DNA of 64,000 nucleotides, from the NCBI GenBank assembly GCA_021018815.1, contig JAITYX010000016.1, forward strand, positions 6,959,001-7,023,000, in the 5' to 3' direction. This document shows, one piece after another, positions 1 to 12,609 of this stretch. A model generated the notes under the pieces. The model was not told the origin of the DNA. It worked only from the letters and a program-made list of their open reading frames with translations, and did not search any database. Origin of the DNA: Talinum fruticosum (lineage: Eukaryota; Streptophyta; Magnoliopsida; Caryophyllales; Talinaceae). The first letter of the stretch is position 1. Each line of letters begins with the position of its first letter. Both the position numbers and the translations under genes were made by a program.

Positions 1-75
1 TTCTGAAGCCTTGAAACCAGAGTTCGTAAAGATCGCCCAGAACCCTCAACTCACAAGACTACCCACGATCTTCTA
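1..75 (+). other. 5' UTR of the KONJAC-like gene (partial)
   Basis: The window opens inside the leader. The first in-frame ATG of the conserved protein is at 76-78 and no better upstream start is visible. The promoter lies outside the window. Confidence 0.6.
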
Positions 76-3000
76 ATGGAGGAGAAAGCGGTCGCTGTGA
101 TCTTAGTGGGTGGTCCGACCACCAAAGGTACGATACTCATCCCATCATAAAAATCAAAACTTTCTGCTCAAATTTCATGTCCATCAATTTCCGATTTCAA
201 TGGTTGTTTGATGAGTTAAAGCATTAATATGAATTGGGTGACTGACAGGAAATTCATTTCGGCCATTATCGTTCAATACTCCAAAACCCTTGTTCCCTAT
301 TGCTGGACAGCCTATGATTCACCACCCCATTTCAGCTTGTAAAAAGTATGGCCGGATCTCCCCTGATGATTTTGCTATTCGTATGTGTTGGGAATTGGGC
401 CTAGATTGACTCATTGTTTTTGTCATTCATTTGTGTAGATACCAAATCTGGTTCAAATTTTTCTTATTGGGTTCTATGAAGAGCGGGAGTTTGCTCTGTA
501 TGTGTCTTCAATCTCTAATGAGCTCAAGGTGCCCGTTAGGTGAGTCCAACTTTTACTGTGCTTCCCTTTGGCTTTGGGTAGGTTTAATTGGACGATGCTA
601 AGGTGTTGAGGCTTGGTAAGGAGTGTTGAGACTTACTGAAGTGCCATGGGTATGGGATTTGGCTATTTCAGCCACTGAATGAATCTGACACTTTCGCTCA
701 TAAAAGGTTGTTGAATGTAGATTTTATGAATTTTTGGTGTAATTTCAGGAAGTTCAAGATAATGTTGTTGGTTCCCGAGCTTTGATATGGGTGCTTCATG
801 TTGTATGAAGTGCCCTAATTTTGGTCAACATAGGTTTAGATTTTCATAGTTGTTTCTTTGTTTTGTAGGTTATCTTGAATGCATTATGATGTTTGAAGTC
901 ACCATTTTGCTGTATTGTTGGTTCTCTTTAGCTAAATTTGAGTTTATTTGATTCTTGTCATTTCAGATACTTGAAAGAAGACAGACCACATGGTTCAGCT
1001 GGTTCACTGTATTTCTTCAGAGATATGATAATGGAAGATGAGCCGGTTTGTGTCTGGCTCTTGTATAATTGGTGTTGGTTCTCTGTAACTGTATGCTATC
1101 CCATGGGGAGTTAATCCTACGATGATATTATAGTTTTTTTTCTCTAATCATATGTGACTTGGGCATTCTTCATTGCACTGTCGCTCGATGTATATGTGTC
1201 TGTGAGAGGGAGGGGAAGTGACGTATTTCAAGTTAACAGTGTGGGACTTGCATTTCAAGATTCATAACGTCTCCTGCTTTTGTCTACTTCTCTTTTGCAG
1301 TCTCATATTTTTCTTCTGAATTGTGACGTTTGCTGCAGTTTCCCGCTTCCTGAGATGCTCGGTAATTCACTTATTAGTTCCTGCTTTTTGTCAACATATT
1401 TCTCACTGGTTCACTCTGTGTTACTTCTTATGGTAGACATGGATCACTGTAGGCTACGCTGAACTGTCTTATGGTATCCCTTTTTGGTGTTATGATTTAG
1501 TAATATTTTCTCTGTTGGCAACTGATACTGTAGCTTTTTGACCTGTTCAGATGCCCACAGGAGGTCTGGTGGCTTGGGTACAATGTTAGTAATTAAGGTG
1601 GGGGACATACCAAGAATCAATCTATGTAATTGCTCCTTTATTTGTATCATTGTATTATTCACCTTAATAGAGTCCCTAAATGCAGGTTTCTGCTGAATCT
1701 GCTAGTCAGTTTGGTGAGTTAGTTGCAGACCCAGATACCAAAGAATTGCTGCATTACACAGAGAAGCCTGAGACGTTTGTATGTGTTCTCCTTAAGCAGC
1801 AGTAGTTTTCTAAGCATTTGGAAATCACATTGAGCATCACTTCATTAGAAGCATTTATGCCCTTTTGGTAACTCATGATTCGTCTTTTGTGCAGGTTAGT
1901 GATTTAATAAACTGTGGTGTTTATGTGTTCACACCAAATATTTTTCTGCTATTGAGGGTGTGTTTGCAAACTGGGAAGACAAAGGTAGGTATCTATACTT
2001 TCAGATTTTCAAACCTAGAGGCCAGAATTCTTTGGTAGCTATTGCTCTTTGCTCTCTATCTGGTCTCGTATCTGCTTGTGACAACTGCTCTGTGACTAAT
2101 GTTGATCTGGAAGTAGCTATTGACCTTTGACTTGAAGATTTTTTATTGCTTCATATGATGAAATATCTGCTTGTTTCACTGAAGGAATAATTGTTTCTCT
2201 TCTGTGATCTCTTTTATTCCCCAATTATTTTGCTCTTTACAAACTATGTTTTCTTTACTGTGTTTTTTCATTCCTAATATGCCAGGGACTAGAGATGAGT
2301 TAAACTGTTCTGAAGGCACTGTTCTCTTTTATGTTTACTGCTGAAATTCTGTCAGTTTCTGAACCTTGCGCTTTTAAAATGGGGGTGCAAATTGTGACTT
2401 GTGGTGAAAAGATTCAGTCTTTTCACTAAGTTGAACAGTTAAAACTTAAAAAGTTGTGGGCATTTACCTACTCCTAATGGATTAGATTCCATAGTACTCT
2501 AGTAGTGTAGTGATGGTGAATATCAAATGTTATCCTTGTAATAACTTACAATCTAGTCGTTCTTACCTTTGGTCTTTATCCTGAGGCTATACCGAGAGCT
2601 TACAAGAGCAATAACAAACCTGTTGTGGATCCTGCCAAAGTGGGCTGTAGGGAGATCCACATATATGCGGCTTTATTGTTTGTATAAGGAGTCATTTTGC
2701 ACGCCATCTATGGAAAACATTTTCAAATTTCAACGGAGCAAAGAATTAGAGCTTATGTATTTGCTTTATGTGTCTTCTTTAACTCGCATTCATGTAAATG
2801 CTGAATATTAGTGAAGCAACTTATTTTATGAATTGTTGTGGGCCACTTTGCTGGTCTTCAGCTGAGAAACATTCTTTCTGCTTTCAGTTACTTGTAAAAT
2901 TTCATCACTTGAGTAATTGGTTGTTTTTAATCTATTTATTTTGTCCGTTTATTTTTGTATGCAGCATTTCTTCGTCGCTTGCCCAGTTTTGAGTCCTTTC

Positions 3001-5569
3001 AATTAGCAACAAGGTATAATCTGGAACTCCATGTTTCAGTTAATTTTTAACTTCAACTGCTTTACCTCTAATTTGTATGAACTTACAACTGACAATTTAG
3101 TTCATGTGATCAATGTTATTTTACCACTAGGAGCCTAGGAGGTCTCATGCAATGATTTTGACTTGAGGCCAGAAAATTGTGAAATCATGTTTGAATTTTT
3201 GACTTTAGGCTAGTGTGTGGTTAATGTCGTTCTTATTTGATATCTTACTGAAAAACTGACAGCTGATTCCCATTTTTGAGCTTTGATGTTTGGTCTACCA
3301 AGCTTCTAGGCTTCCTTGTTATGCATAGAAGCTAAAACTTGGACAAACACCTGAACGTTGGTAACATTCTCAATTTCTAGCAAAGCCTAAAAACTTCTGG
3401 ACCTTAGGAAGTGAAAGCTCAAATTGTCGGCTTCATGTTCTCTAACCTCTTGAACAAAGGGCTCTTGATGGGTTTTTGCCTTGATGACCTAAATACTCGT
3501 GTACCCAATCAGTGGACTACTACCATATATAACTCAACGAGAGCTTGCCAAGTGTCACTCTTTGAATGCATGGTACTTTTGGGAAAAAAAGATTGTAATA
3601 CAATATACATTAATTGATTAATATTAATTCCTCTTTCCGTAATAAGGATATACAAAACAAAGTAATAATTTCTCTCTTATGATTACATCTCATAAATATT
3701 TATGAGTATATTTTGATGTCCATAATAATGGTTCTCTCTTATGACTAGATGGATTCACTTAACTAGGTGGATTCACAGATTGGTCACCATTTTCAGGGAT
3801 CATTCATGTATTCTGCCTTTTTCTTCCTCAGTCTATGAATTCCAACCTTTTTGATATTACCAACTAATAGCATTTGAATCTCTCTAAATGCAATTATTTG
3901 TTTCCAATTCCTATTGCTTGTTGGTTGAGTGCTGATATAAAATCCTTAAAAGGTCCCTTCCTGCAGATTTTGTAAGATTGGATCAAGATATCTTATCACC
4001 TCTGGCTGGAAAGAAGCAATTGTATACCTATGAAACTTTGGACTTCTGGGAACAGATCAAGACACCTGGGTATGCTATTAATGTTCAAGATGCTCGTTTT
4101 TCAACAAAATGTTCAACCATCATTCAAATTGGCATGAAACATTTGCTAAATTACTTTCATGTTTTTGACCTTGACAGTATGTCTTTGAAATGTTCTGGCT
4201 TGTACTTAGCCCAGTTTCAGCAGATTGCTCCCCACCTACTGGCTAGTGGGGATGGAAAGAAAAATGCTTCTATTGTTGGTGATGTTTATATTCATCCCTC
4301 AGCTAAAGTACATCCAACAGCAAAGGTAGCCAATCCCTTTCTTGCCAAACACAGTATTGCTTGCTTTGTCACATGCTTTTTAATTTTGCTCTTCTTATGT
4401 TATACACCCCTTTGGAACGTCAAGATTAATAATTTTTCTTTTTGTCTTTCCATAGATTGGTCCCAATGTCTCAATATCAGCTAATGTCCGTATAGGAGCA
4501 GGTGTAAGGCTTGTAAACTGCATCATCTTGGATGATGTCGAGATTCAGGTATTTTGGTTGTTAGAACTGAGTTTCAGTTGCTACATGAAGCATCATACGA
4601 AATTCGCTTGATAATTCCTTTTATTTATATATCAGGAAAATGCACTTGTCATGCATGCTATTGTTGGATGGAAATCATCAATTGGAAGATGGTCCCGTGT
4701 TCAGGCAAGTTTGTTTGCTTCCCATTGTTCTTAACAATTGTTTCACACTTCTTTTCTTTCCCTTTATTTTATTTTTTTGGGAGGGGAGGGGTGAGGTTGG
4801 TAGATGGGTTGGGGCTGTTGACCAAGCATGGAAATGAGCTTATTATCCATCCAGACACCATGTGTCTGGTTAGTGTTTTCTTATTCCAAAATCACATATA
4901 TTTCTGTTTTTCAGCTATGGAGCTATCTAAAACCCCTCTCCCCAATCATATAAGTATAAATGGCATGAAGTTTTTGCTGTTGGCTCGAAAGATATCTCAT
5001 TTTCATCGGTTTTAACTTTTAACCATGCTCCATTAGTAACTTCTATTTGAGTTTTTGAAAGAATGGAGTTTAGTCAAATGGTGGTTGATGAATTTTGGGT
5101 GCATATCGACAAGTGTTTTAATCAAAACTTGTATGTGCAGTACGCAGAACGTGAAAGCGAACATATAATATCAGGAATACAAAACTGGCTTTGTTCTTAA
5201 TTATATTTCATTCCAGAGTGATTGGATCAAAACTAATTTTGATTTCTTTGTATTAGTAATCTTATGATTACCCTAGAATTTACCCCGAGTTTTCTTCTGC
5301 AGGCTGATGGTGACTACAACTCAAAGCTAGGAGTTACCATCCTTGGTAATAAATATGATCCCTTCATTTCTTCCCTTAGCTAAAGCTTAAGATGTGTTGT
5401 CGTGCTCTGTAGGATTGGAATCTATGGTACATTTCCGATTCTGAACAAAGAAACTTTTGTGAATGCAGGAGAATCTGTGACAGTAGAAGATGAAGTTGTG
5501 GTGATTAACTGCATTGTTCTACCCAACAAGGTTCTCAATATGAGTGTACAAGAAGAGATCATTCTGTGA
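76..5569 (+). CDS. KJC: KONJAC-type GDP-mannose pyrophosphorylase-like protein, 15 exons
   Basis: Exons: 76-127, 249-345, 439-539, 967-1045, 1301-1361, 1551-1597, 1686-1778, 1895-1984, 2965-3013, 3953-4069, 4178-4325, 4456-4548, 4636-4704, 5303-5345, 5469-5569, about 413 aa. The N-terminal nucleotidyltransferase fold starts [18 protein letters not shown] and contains [12 protein letters not shown] and the sugar-binding stretch HYTEKPETF. The C-terminal left-handed beta-helix has hexapeptide repeats ([19 protein letters not shown]) and ends MSVQEEIIL. Arabidopsis KONJAC1/2 are known to stimulate the true GDP-mannose pyrophosphorylase VTC1/CYT1 for glucomannan synthesis in the cytosol; this role is inferred by homology. 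Two exons are each one base short: after AAAAA at 341-345, where a G before the donor seems lost, and in the T-run at 1941-1945. The GTR of the usual KONJAC motif is replaced by GNS. The intron after 4704 starts with GC. Confidence 0.93.
4705..5302 (+). other. GC-AG intron in the KONJAC-like gene
   Basis: The donor after 4704 reads CAG|GCAAGT and the acceptor reads CTGCAG|GCTGATGG. Flanking codons join in phase (RVQ / ADGDYN), so the GC donor is supported by protein conservation. GC-AG introns are a known minor class spliced by the normal U2 spliceosome. Confidence 0.8.
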
Positions 5570-7501
5570 TTACAAAGCTATTTGATTGATTTTACGAGTT
5601 CCGTCCCTTCTCAACCACCTGGGCAGGCACCGACAAGTTGCCAAAGTTTATGACTTGTATCAGTACCTGAGGACTTCTGCATTGAGCTGCAATAGTTGAT
5701 ATACAGGAGTTTTTTTCTTCTTTGTAATCGTTTGTGAAATACATGTAGTGGCCTAAGTTATTACCAAAGGTGTCCCAACCAGAATTTTGGAGAAATTTTT
5801 GTTGTGAACAATTTAACTTGAGTCACGATGAGAAGAATCTAAAAGCTTTTGTCACATCTTGTATTTTACATGTTAATTTAAAGGTTTTACCTTGTGCTTT
5901 AAACAACATGCTCTCTTTTGGATGTTTTCACTTCTTTTCTAGCTGTTTGTGTATTCTAGGGCGGTATGATGAATATGATTAGAAGGAGTTTATTTAGTTA
6001 GGACAAATCGCAGGACCTCCACTCATCTTGGAAACCCATTCGTCTCGGAAACGCGTGGAAAGAAACTGTTTTTTGTACATTTAGATCTATATATATGAGT
6101 CTATATAATAATTTGAACAAATCAAGCAATACACAAATGGACAGTGAAAAATCAAATTTAGTCTCTAAAAGTAACAAAATTGTATTCACAAAATTAAAAT
6201 TTCAAAAAGTTTTATGACCATGATTATTTTTCCGACTTTTTTTCATGAGCATAAATTTGTTAAAAATATATATTATTTAAAATAACAATTACTTTGAATT
6301 TCACTTGATCAATTTGGCACCATATGCAAATGAAAGTGGAGAATCTCACATTTGGGAAATCAGATCTTGTGTCATTGTTATTGTTCTCTTTTGCATATCA
6401 CATGCAGACTAGCTTCAACCTTTTTCTTCCCTTGTCCTTGGTAGAGGTTAAAAAGGTAGATAAATCATGGAATCAAATTCCAAGCAACAAAGTAAGGACC
6501 ATGCAACCAACATTTGAAGCATTTCTAGATTCTTCTTGGTAAGAGCTAAGGTTTGACAAGACACAAGAAATTGTGAAACTGATATTAATTAAAAAAAAAG
6601 GTTTTTCGACAAAAATAATATGAGCTTTATGAGTTTTTGGATGAACATGATATGCAACTTTTTTACTATATGCTAACAATATGAACTTTAACCCTATTTA
6701 ATGTTAGCATACCACTGTCGAATTATGAGGAATTTAACGACGGAGCAATGATGTGTTAATGCATGACACTTACGTGAAAGGTGAAATTATTTTTTGACCG
6801 GACTTTTTAAAATTTTATTTACACAAAAACAGCTGACAGTTTTAGCATTTTTAGAAAATAAACAATATTGTTGTATCACTCAATAAAAAACCTAAAATTC
6901 CAAATCCCTGTCTAGCCAAAATATATGACCTAATGTTAGCTGCACAACAAGCACCAACATCGTTTGGGGGGGTGAGTGTTCACCGCAATTTTAATTACTA
7001 GTATTTAACGCAGAAGTAATGGACACTAGATCAAAGAAAAAGGAGAGTTCCTCTGCCCTTATGTATAATCAATACAACAAAAGGTAGTATCAAGTATTTC
7101 TCCTCTTCCACCTTCAGTTACAACAAAACCAACACTGTTTCAGCTGGCAGTATCTGTCCTAATTAGACATAGCTTAAGCCCTACTTTCTCAACCTATTAT
7201 CACAACATTTAAATTGTTCCTTCACAAAGCAAAAATCACCCGAAAGACTGGCAAATTGCCAGAGAAAAACCATCCCCTCAACCAAACAAGCCTACCGGAA
7301 TCTACATAAGATGATTGAGTAGCATCTGAAATCATTTTCAATGTCAAGCAAAATACGTCTGGATTTACCCGTTTCCTACATTGAATGTTCTACCAGTTTG
7401 TGTTCAAGAATGAACTGTTGTCTCAGGGAAGTGTCATCTGGGTATACCTGAGCAAAATTGCATGTTTGTAAGTCAGCCAACGTGAGTCTCCCTCCCTGCT
7501 A
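5570..7501. other. Convergent 3' ends of the KONJAC-like and mannosidase II genes, with AT-rich spacer
   Basis: The first roughly 250 bases should be 3' UTR of the plus-strand gene. The stretch from about 7020 to 7501 should be 3' UTR of the minus-strand mannosidase gene. The middle (about 6000-7000) is AT-rich with short T and A runs and shows no protein-like reading frame or clear repeat structure. Confidence 0.5.
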
Positions 7502-10500
7502 TCATTGACGAGGACGCAACTGAAGCTTGTAAGCCTGAATCTCCATTGGAGGGATGACAATGTGCCCATCTTGAACATCGTCTCCAGAGAGGCTGGAATA
7601 ACCGAGCATCTCCGTGTCCTCGTGCAAGAGATTCAAAGATGCCGCTTTTATGTTCATGACTTCAAGGTCCTTGAACATGCTGAAAAGATTTATAGGGTCA
7701 TCTGCTAACCTTGTGCACTGAGACCTAGCCTTTTTGCAGTAAGAAGGATCCCAACCCCGTCTTCTTAAGATTAGAGCAAACGTAGGAATTTCCATTGGAT
7801 GCCCCAGGAAAGAATGCTTAACGGGACGAGGAACCTTCAAGTCCACAATATGCAAATCACATGGTAAGGAAGAGGTTAGAGGGGAGAAGAATCGTGGTGA
7901 TGGTGGTTGTGAGGGAAGTTCTTGTGAACTCTTAGCAATGAATGCATGTAGAGGATAGTTCAAATGAGCTCCAATGCTATGGGATAGAAGTGAAGGGTTT
8001 AGAGGAAGGGAGTTTGACTTAGACTCTACAGTCGAAGAAATATTGGACTCAAGGAGGATGTGAAATACGACATTCATTGCACGGTTGTCCAATATTCCCT
8101 GCCCAAGACCGCGTTCATCATCCCTTACTAGACGGCGGTCAAGCATAATCTCCAGCCACCCGTTTTTGAGGCTTGCTGTACCCAGGGATTGCCGTGTATG
8201 GACTGAAAAACGGCGGCCATCGCGTCCACGCATAAATGCAAGAGAAGGCATTGGGTAATAATTTCCCTGCACAGGGATCTTATCATATGTCTCTCTCCGG
8301 CTCATTTGGAAACCATTCAGATCAGAATAGAAGACCCTCCTGTTATCAATATCTGTCTTATACCTGACTATCAGCTCTTTGTCATCAAACTGCCCACCAA
8401 GAAGCTCAACATGATATTCTTTCTCAATGACAAACTCCTGAATGGTATTTTCTCCATTATAGATACGAGTGCTGTAAGAGATAGGCGCTTTATTAAATTC
8501 AGTCTTTGGATAAGTGTACACTTCCTGCATCAAGGGACCTGTGGTAACCACCAACTGCCCACCAGCTTGGATTATAGGTTGGGCATCACCAATGGGCTTG
8601 AACAGGTATGCACCACCTCGACTAGAGTACATGCTTATCTCCTCATCCACATTGTTTTGGAAACCACCTTTTTCAGTAACTTTACTCAATAACCCAAAAT
8701 TTAAGTCAAAGTCAAGTGAAAGATGCTGGTTTTGGATAACCACTGTGTCCCCCTCTACTTTGGAGCAAGCATACGGTGCAGGACAATGCAGCTGCTCTGA
8801 ATTTGATGAAGTTTTCAACTCTGCCAACTTTGCGTTTTCACATTGTCCTGCTCCGTGGACAATATAATACATATGAAGCCCCATAGGAGGAACATAAGCT
8901 TTCCAGTGGACGCGATGCCTCCCGGTAAATATCTGGCCACTGTTATGCTGCATTTCAGGAGAAACCTGGCTCTCAATACAAGTCCAGTTCGAGTCCAACA
9001 CACTTACATCTATTCTGTCAACAATTGCCATCACAATCTCATTTCTAGCTTGCTCAAGTGGATTAAAGACAATGATAGACCTTGCAGCTTTTTCTTGAAT
9101 GAGGACTCCCTTGTGAATTGGCTGGGCATCATATTTTGATCTTACTTGTGCAGGCTCGAATTGAGATGGGTTATGCTCATTTTTCTCAAAGCGAATACCA
9201 AGCAGTACTTCGATTGCTTTGGACATGAAAATTTGTAAGTCCTGCAAAGAAGTATGCATTCGGGTTCCATAGTCCTGAACCACATGATTCTTGGCTGTAC
9301 CAGTCACTCCATCATGATGCTGAAAAAGGGCCAAGTTCCTCCTTGCAGCTGTCAACTTGTGTTCAAAACTAGCAGGCAACTTTTCACAATGACCCCCTTG
9401 ACAACGCCCCAACAGTAATGCATTCAAGATCTCTGAGGCACGAAGTGTATGCTCCAGCACACGATCAACAGCCTTAAAGAAAGGTCTCGAAACATAATAA
9501 CCACTCCAGTAATCCTGCTGCCTATCAGCATATGTAAAGTAGTCTCCAGACAAAGATGGAAAACCTTCAATCTCACCTGATCCAATCTCACCAGGACGTG
9601 AATAGTTTATTCTCTCAGCCTCGTCCCGAAGAGTTCGAAAATAATCCTCCAAAGTGCTGAACTTTGCCTCAGCATTTAAACTGGGGTTAGAATTAATATA
9701 ATCAAACAACATCTGGTAATTTCTAAACTGTGCTTCCGCTTCTTCATTGCTGACATAACGGAAGTCATCTCCTAAGGGAACAAGAAGTGTATTTGTTCTG
9801 TACAATGTTGATTTCTTTCTGTACTGATCCAACAACATTTCTGCCCTCTGCTGCACAATTTCTGAGGTGGTCTCCAGAGGTGGCTTTCCCCAGGGGCAGA
9901 ACTCATAAGTAAAACCAGACATTCGAGCAAAATCAAACTGACAACAGATTGCTGGTTCAGGCCCACAAGTATGGGGGATATCATATGAATAGAAGGGCAT
10001 CATATGCACAAATATATCAGTATTTTCCACAGCATCCCAGCTCTGTCGCCATATGAATTCCAAATTTTTATGCAAGGCAAGTTCCTTTTTCAGCTCATAA
10101 TGGGTCCTCTGTATTAGCATGTTCTTAAAACCCATGCGTCGAAGAAGATATGCCATTGTGGGCGAGTATCCAAATGGATCAATTGCCCAAGCATTTCTCG
10201 GGACCACTCCAACAGTTTCATTGAGCCACATATTACCCTCCGTCATCTGGTGCATGAAGTAAATATCAGGCGGGATTTTAAGTGAAATCAACAAATGGGA
10301 ACAAACTGAGTGGCTACATCAATTGGAATTGTAGCATAAAAGAACATATCCATGGTTGTTCCTAAACAGCACAAGGGTCCCACTATACGTGCATAAGAAG
10401 CTATGAAAATTTTGACCAGGACTCAAAAGAGAGGTCATCTCATGAACGACCTCAAAGAGGAATCTACATGCCTACACTAAATGGCCAATATTGACTCAAA

Positions 10501-12609
10501 ACCCTGAGATCATTGAACTCAGCTACTGACAGACAAATATCAAAAAATAGATTTTTTTACTTTTGTCTTTTGGGATATGCATATTGATCAGGGACAACAC
10601 AGAGAACGTTGTTTCCTTTGTCTGCTTCATATATAAATGTAAATAGAATTTGAAATTTTTTCATTTTCAAATTTATATTATTTTACATACCTCATACATT
10701 GTAATAGAAAGCTAATTACACTGCAGAAATGCCACAAGCATACCCCATACCCTTCACTCTTTTTTTTTTTGGGTGGAAGGGGGGATGAGGTAGAAAATAA
10801 AAACTAAACACAAAAGGACAACTATATCCAAAATAACTCTTTACCTGCTCAATAAGCGCATAATAATGTGAATTAGCCTGCATGAGAAAAAGAAATAGGA
10901 ATCAACCAAGCTCAATTCAATTTGAGAATAAAATTTCCAAGTTTCCAACAAAATATCATATTTTTGCTTCCAATCTCATCAAAATACAAATTTGCTACTT
11001 TGATAAGTCAACACAGGTTTTTGATAAACCTTAACCTTACCTCATCATTCATTACCCAGCCACCCCCAACAATTTCTAATTGTCCATTCTTCACTAGCTT
11101 TTTGAAATCTTCCCTCTTACTATCAGAAGAATCTCTCCACCACCTTTCCAGGTAAGACATCTCCTCCCATATAAATTTGCGGCGTGAATCCTACAGAAAG
11201 GAAGTTCAATAAACCAAATAGATAACAAATTTAGGAAAACAAATGTATTTGGGTACAAAAGAGACCACAACGTGTGTAAGAGATGCAGCAATTGAGAGAA
11301 GATTAAGGAGATCAATTCATAAGTAGTAAGTTTCCAACCCAGGCAAGTGGATTCTTATGAGCAATCACTTACTCAACCAACAAAATCACTTCAGAATCAA
11401 AATTAGGCAAAGTATAAGAACAACATAGATTTGGAATGTTCATCTAAATAAACTAACTAGTACTCTTCCAACCATTCCACAGAGACAATTCACAAAATTG
11501 AGCTCCTTTTTTTGCCCCCTAATCTAGCGGGACCAGAGAAATTGAAATCTGCTCATCTAGTTTCCAAAGACCACTTTGTACTGGCATTTGCTAAATACCC
11601 AATAATAAATCAGGAAAAATATAAAAGAAAATTAACAATAATTTTTTAAAAAAGGAAGAAGCTTTTCAATATAAGACAATGCAATTAACCCCGAAGAACG
11701 TAACCTAAGAGAAACCCAACAAAATTGTCAATTAAGCTCAAAAAGAACCCAGAATTGAACTCCCCAAAAACCAATTCATGTCTAATTTGGGAAGAGATTC
11801 GTTAATGGGTATCAACATTGTGGCAACATTGAGCCCCAAAAACACAATCTAATAAGAACCCCACCTATATCACATCCCACATAACCCAATTGAGTCACCC
11901 AGAAATCGATTCTTCCAATCATGAGGTATCAAAAACATGCATAAGTAGCTAACAAAACTCATATCAACCAACCTCGAATTCAAATCAAATCATTCAAAAT
12001 AAAAAACCGGGATTGGGGGGGGACAAGGGCAGAATTCAGTCCTACCTTGGAGAGAGTCTCAACAATGGTGTCAAGAATATGCTTAGATTGGCGCTCATAA
12101 TACTCCTCAACAGTGAGCTTCCACCCAGGATCATTATGCGAATGTGGAACAACGAAGATCTTCAACTTCTCCCGATCCCACTCGTTCCCTTTATAAGTAA
12201 CCACCCACCCTTGCTTCCATGGCCCTCCATCAATGTCCGAAAACTCGATCTTATCATAGAGATCCTTCGTGGTGATGTCGACGGAAGCGGCGGCGACGAC
12301 ATCGTCGGAGGGAAGCCTCCGGGGAAAGTGTTTTCGGGGGCGGGGGACGCGAGCAAGGCGGGAGGAAGAGGAGAGAGGAAAAGGGCCGAAATGGAGAAGG
12401 GCAGCGAAGAAGAGGAGGAGAGAGAGAAAAAGCAGGCCCAAAGTGAAGAAGTGGGTGCGAATGAAGTCCTTGAGGAGAGCTCGGCGGCGTGATTTTCGTG
12501 GGATTTTGGATTTGGGGGAAGAGGCGAAAGTGGTGGGGAGGAAAGAGCGAGACCACCCACCTCCTACTCCTCCCCTGCTACGATTTCCGATGTAGGAGGA
12601 GATGGGCAT
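7502..12609 (-). CDS. GMII: Golgi alpha-mannosidase II (GH38), 4 exons
   Basis: Exons in transcript order: 12609-12046, 11190-11041, 10877-10845, 10246-7502, all in phase, 1163 aa; Arabidopsis GMII (At5g14950) is about 1173 aa. A short cytosolic basic tail and one hydrophobic segment (about residues 54-74) make a type II Golgi signal anchor. The GH38 catalytic domain shows the zinc/active-site motifs VPHSHNDPGW (H158 and D160), WAIDPFGYS (D272, expected nucleophile) and FQHHDGVTGTA near residue 560. The enzyme trims two mannoses from GlcNAcMan5GlcNAc2 during complex N-glycan maturation. The start at 12609 precedes the basic tail and anchor. The exon 4 acceptor is CACCAG|ATGACGG, so residues 5' of that ATG are intron. 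No frameshift was found. Confidence 0.96.

Noticed and set aside
10247..10294. Extra N-terminal residues of the large GMII frame
   Set aside because: They begin at TTG and are intronic; the CACCAG acceptor joins the preceding exon (ALIEQ) to MTEGNMW in phase.
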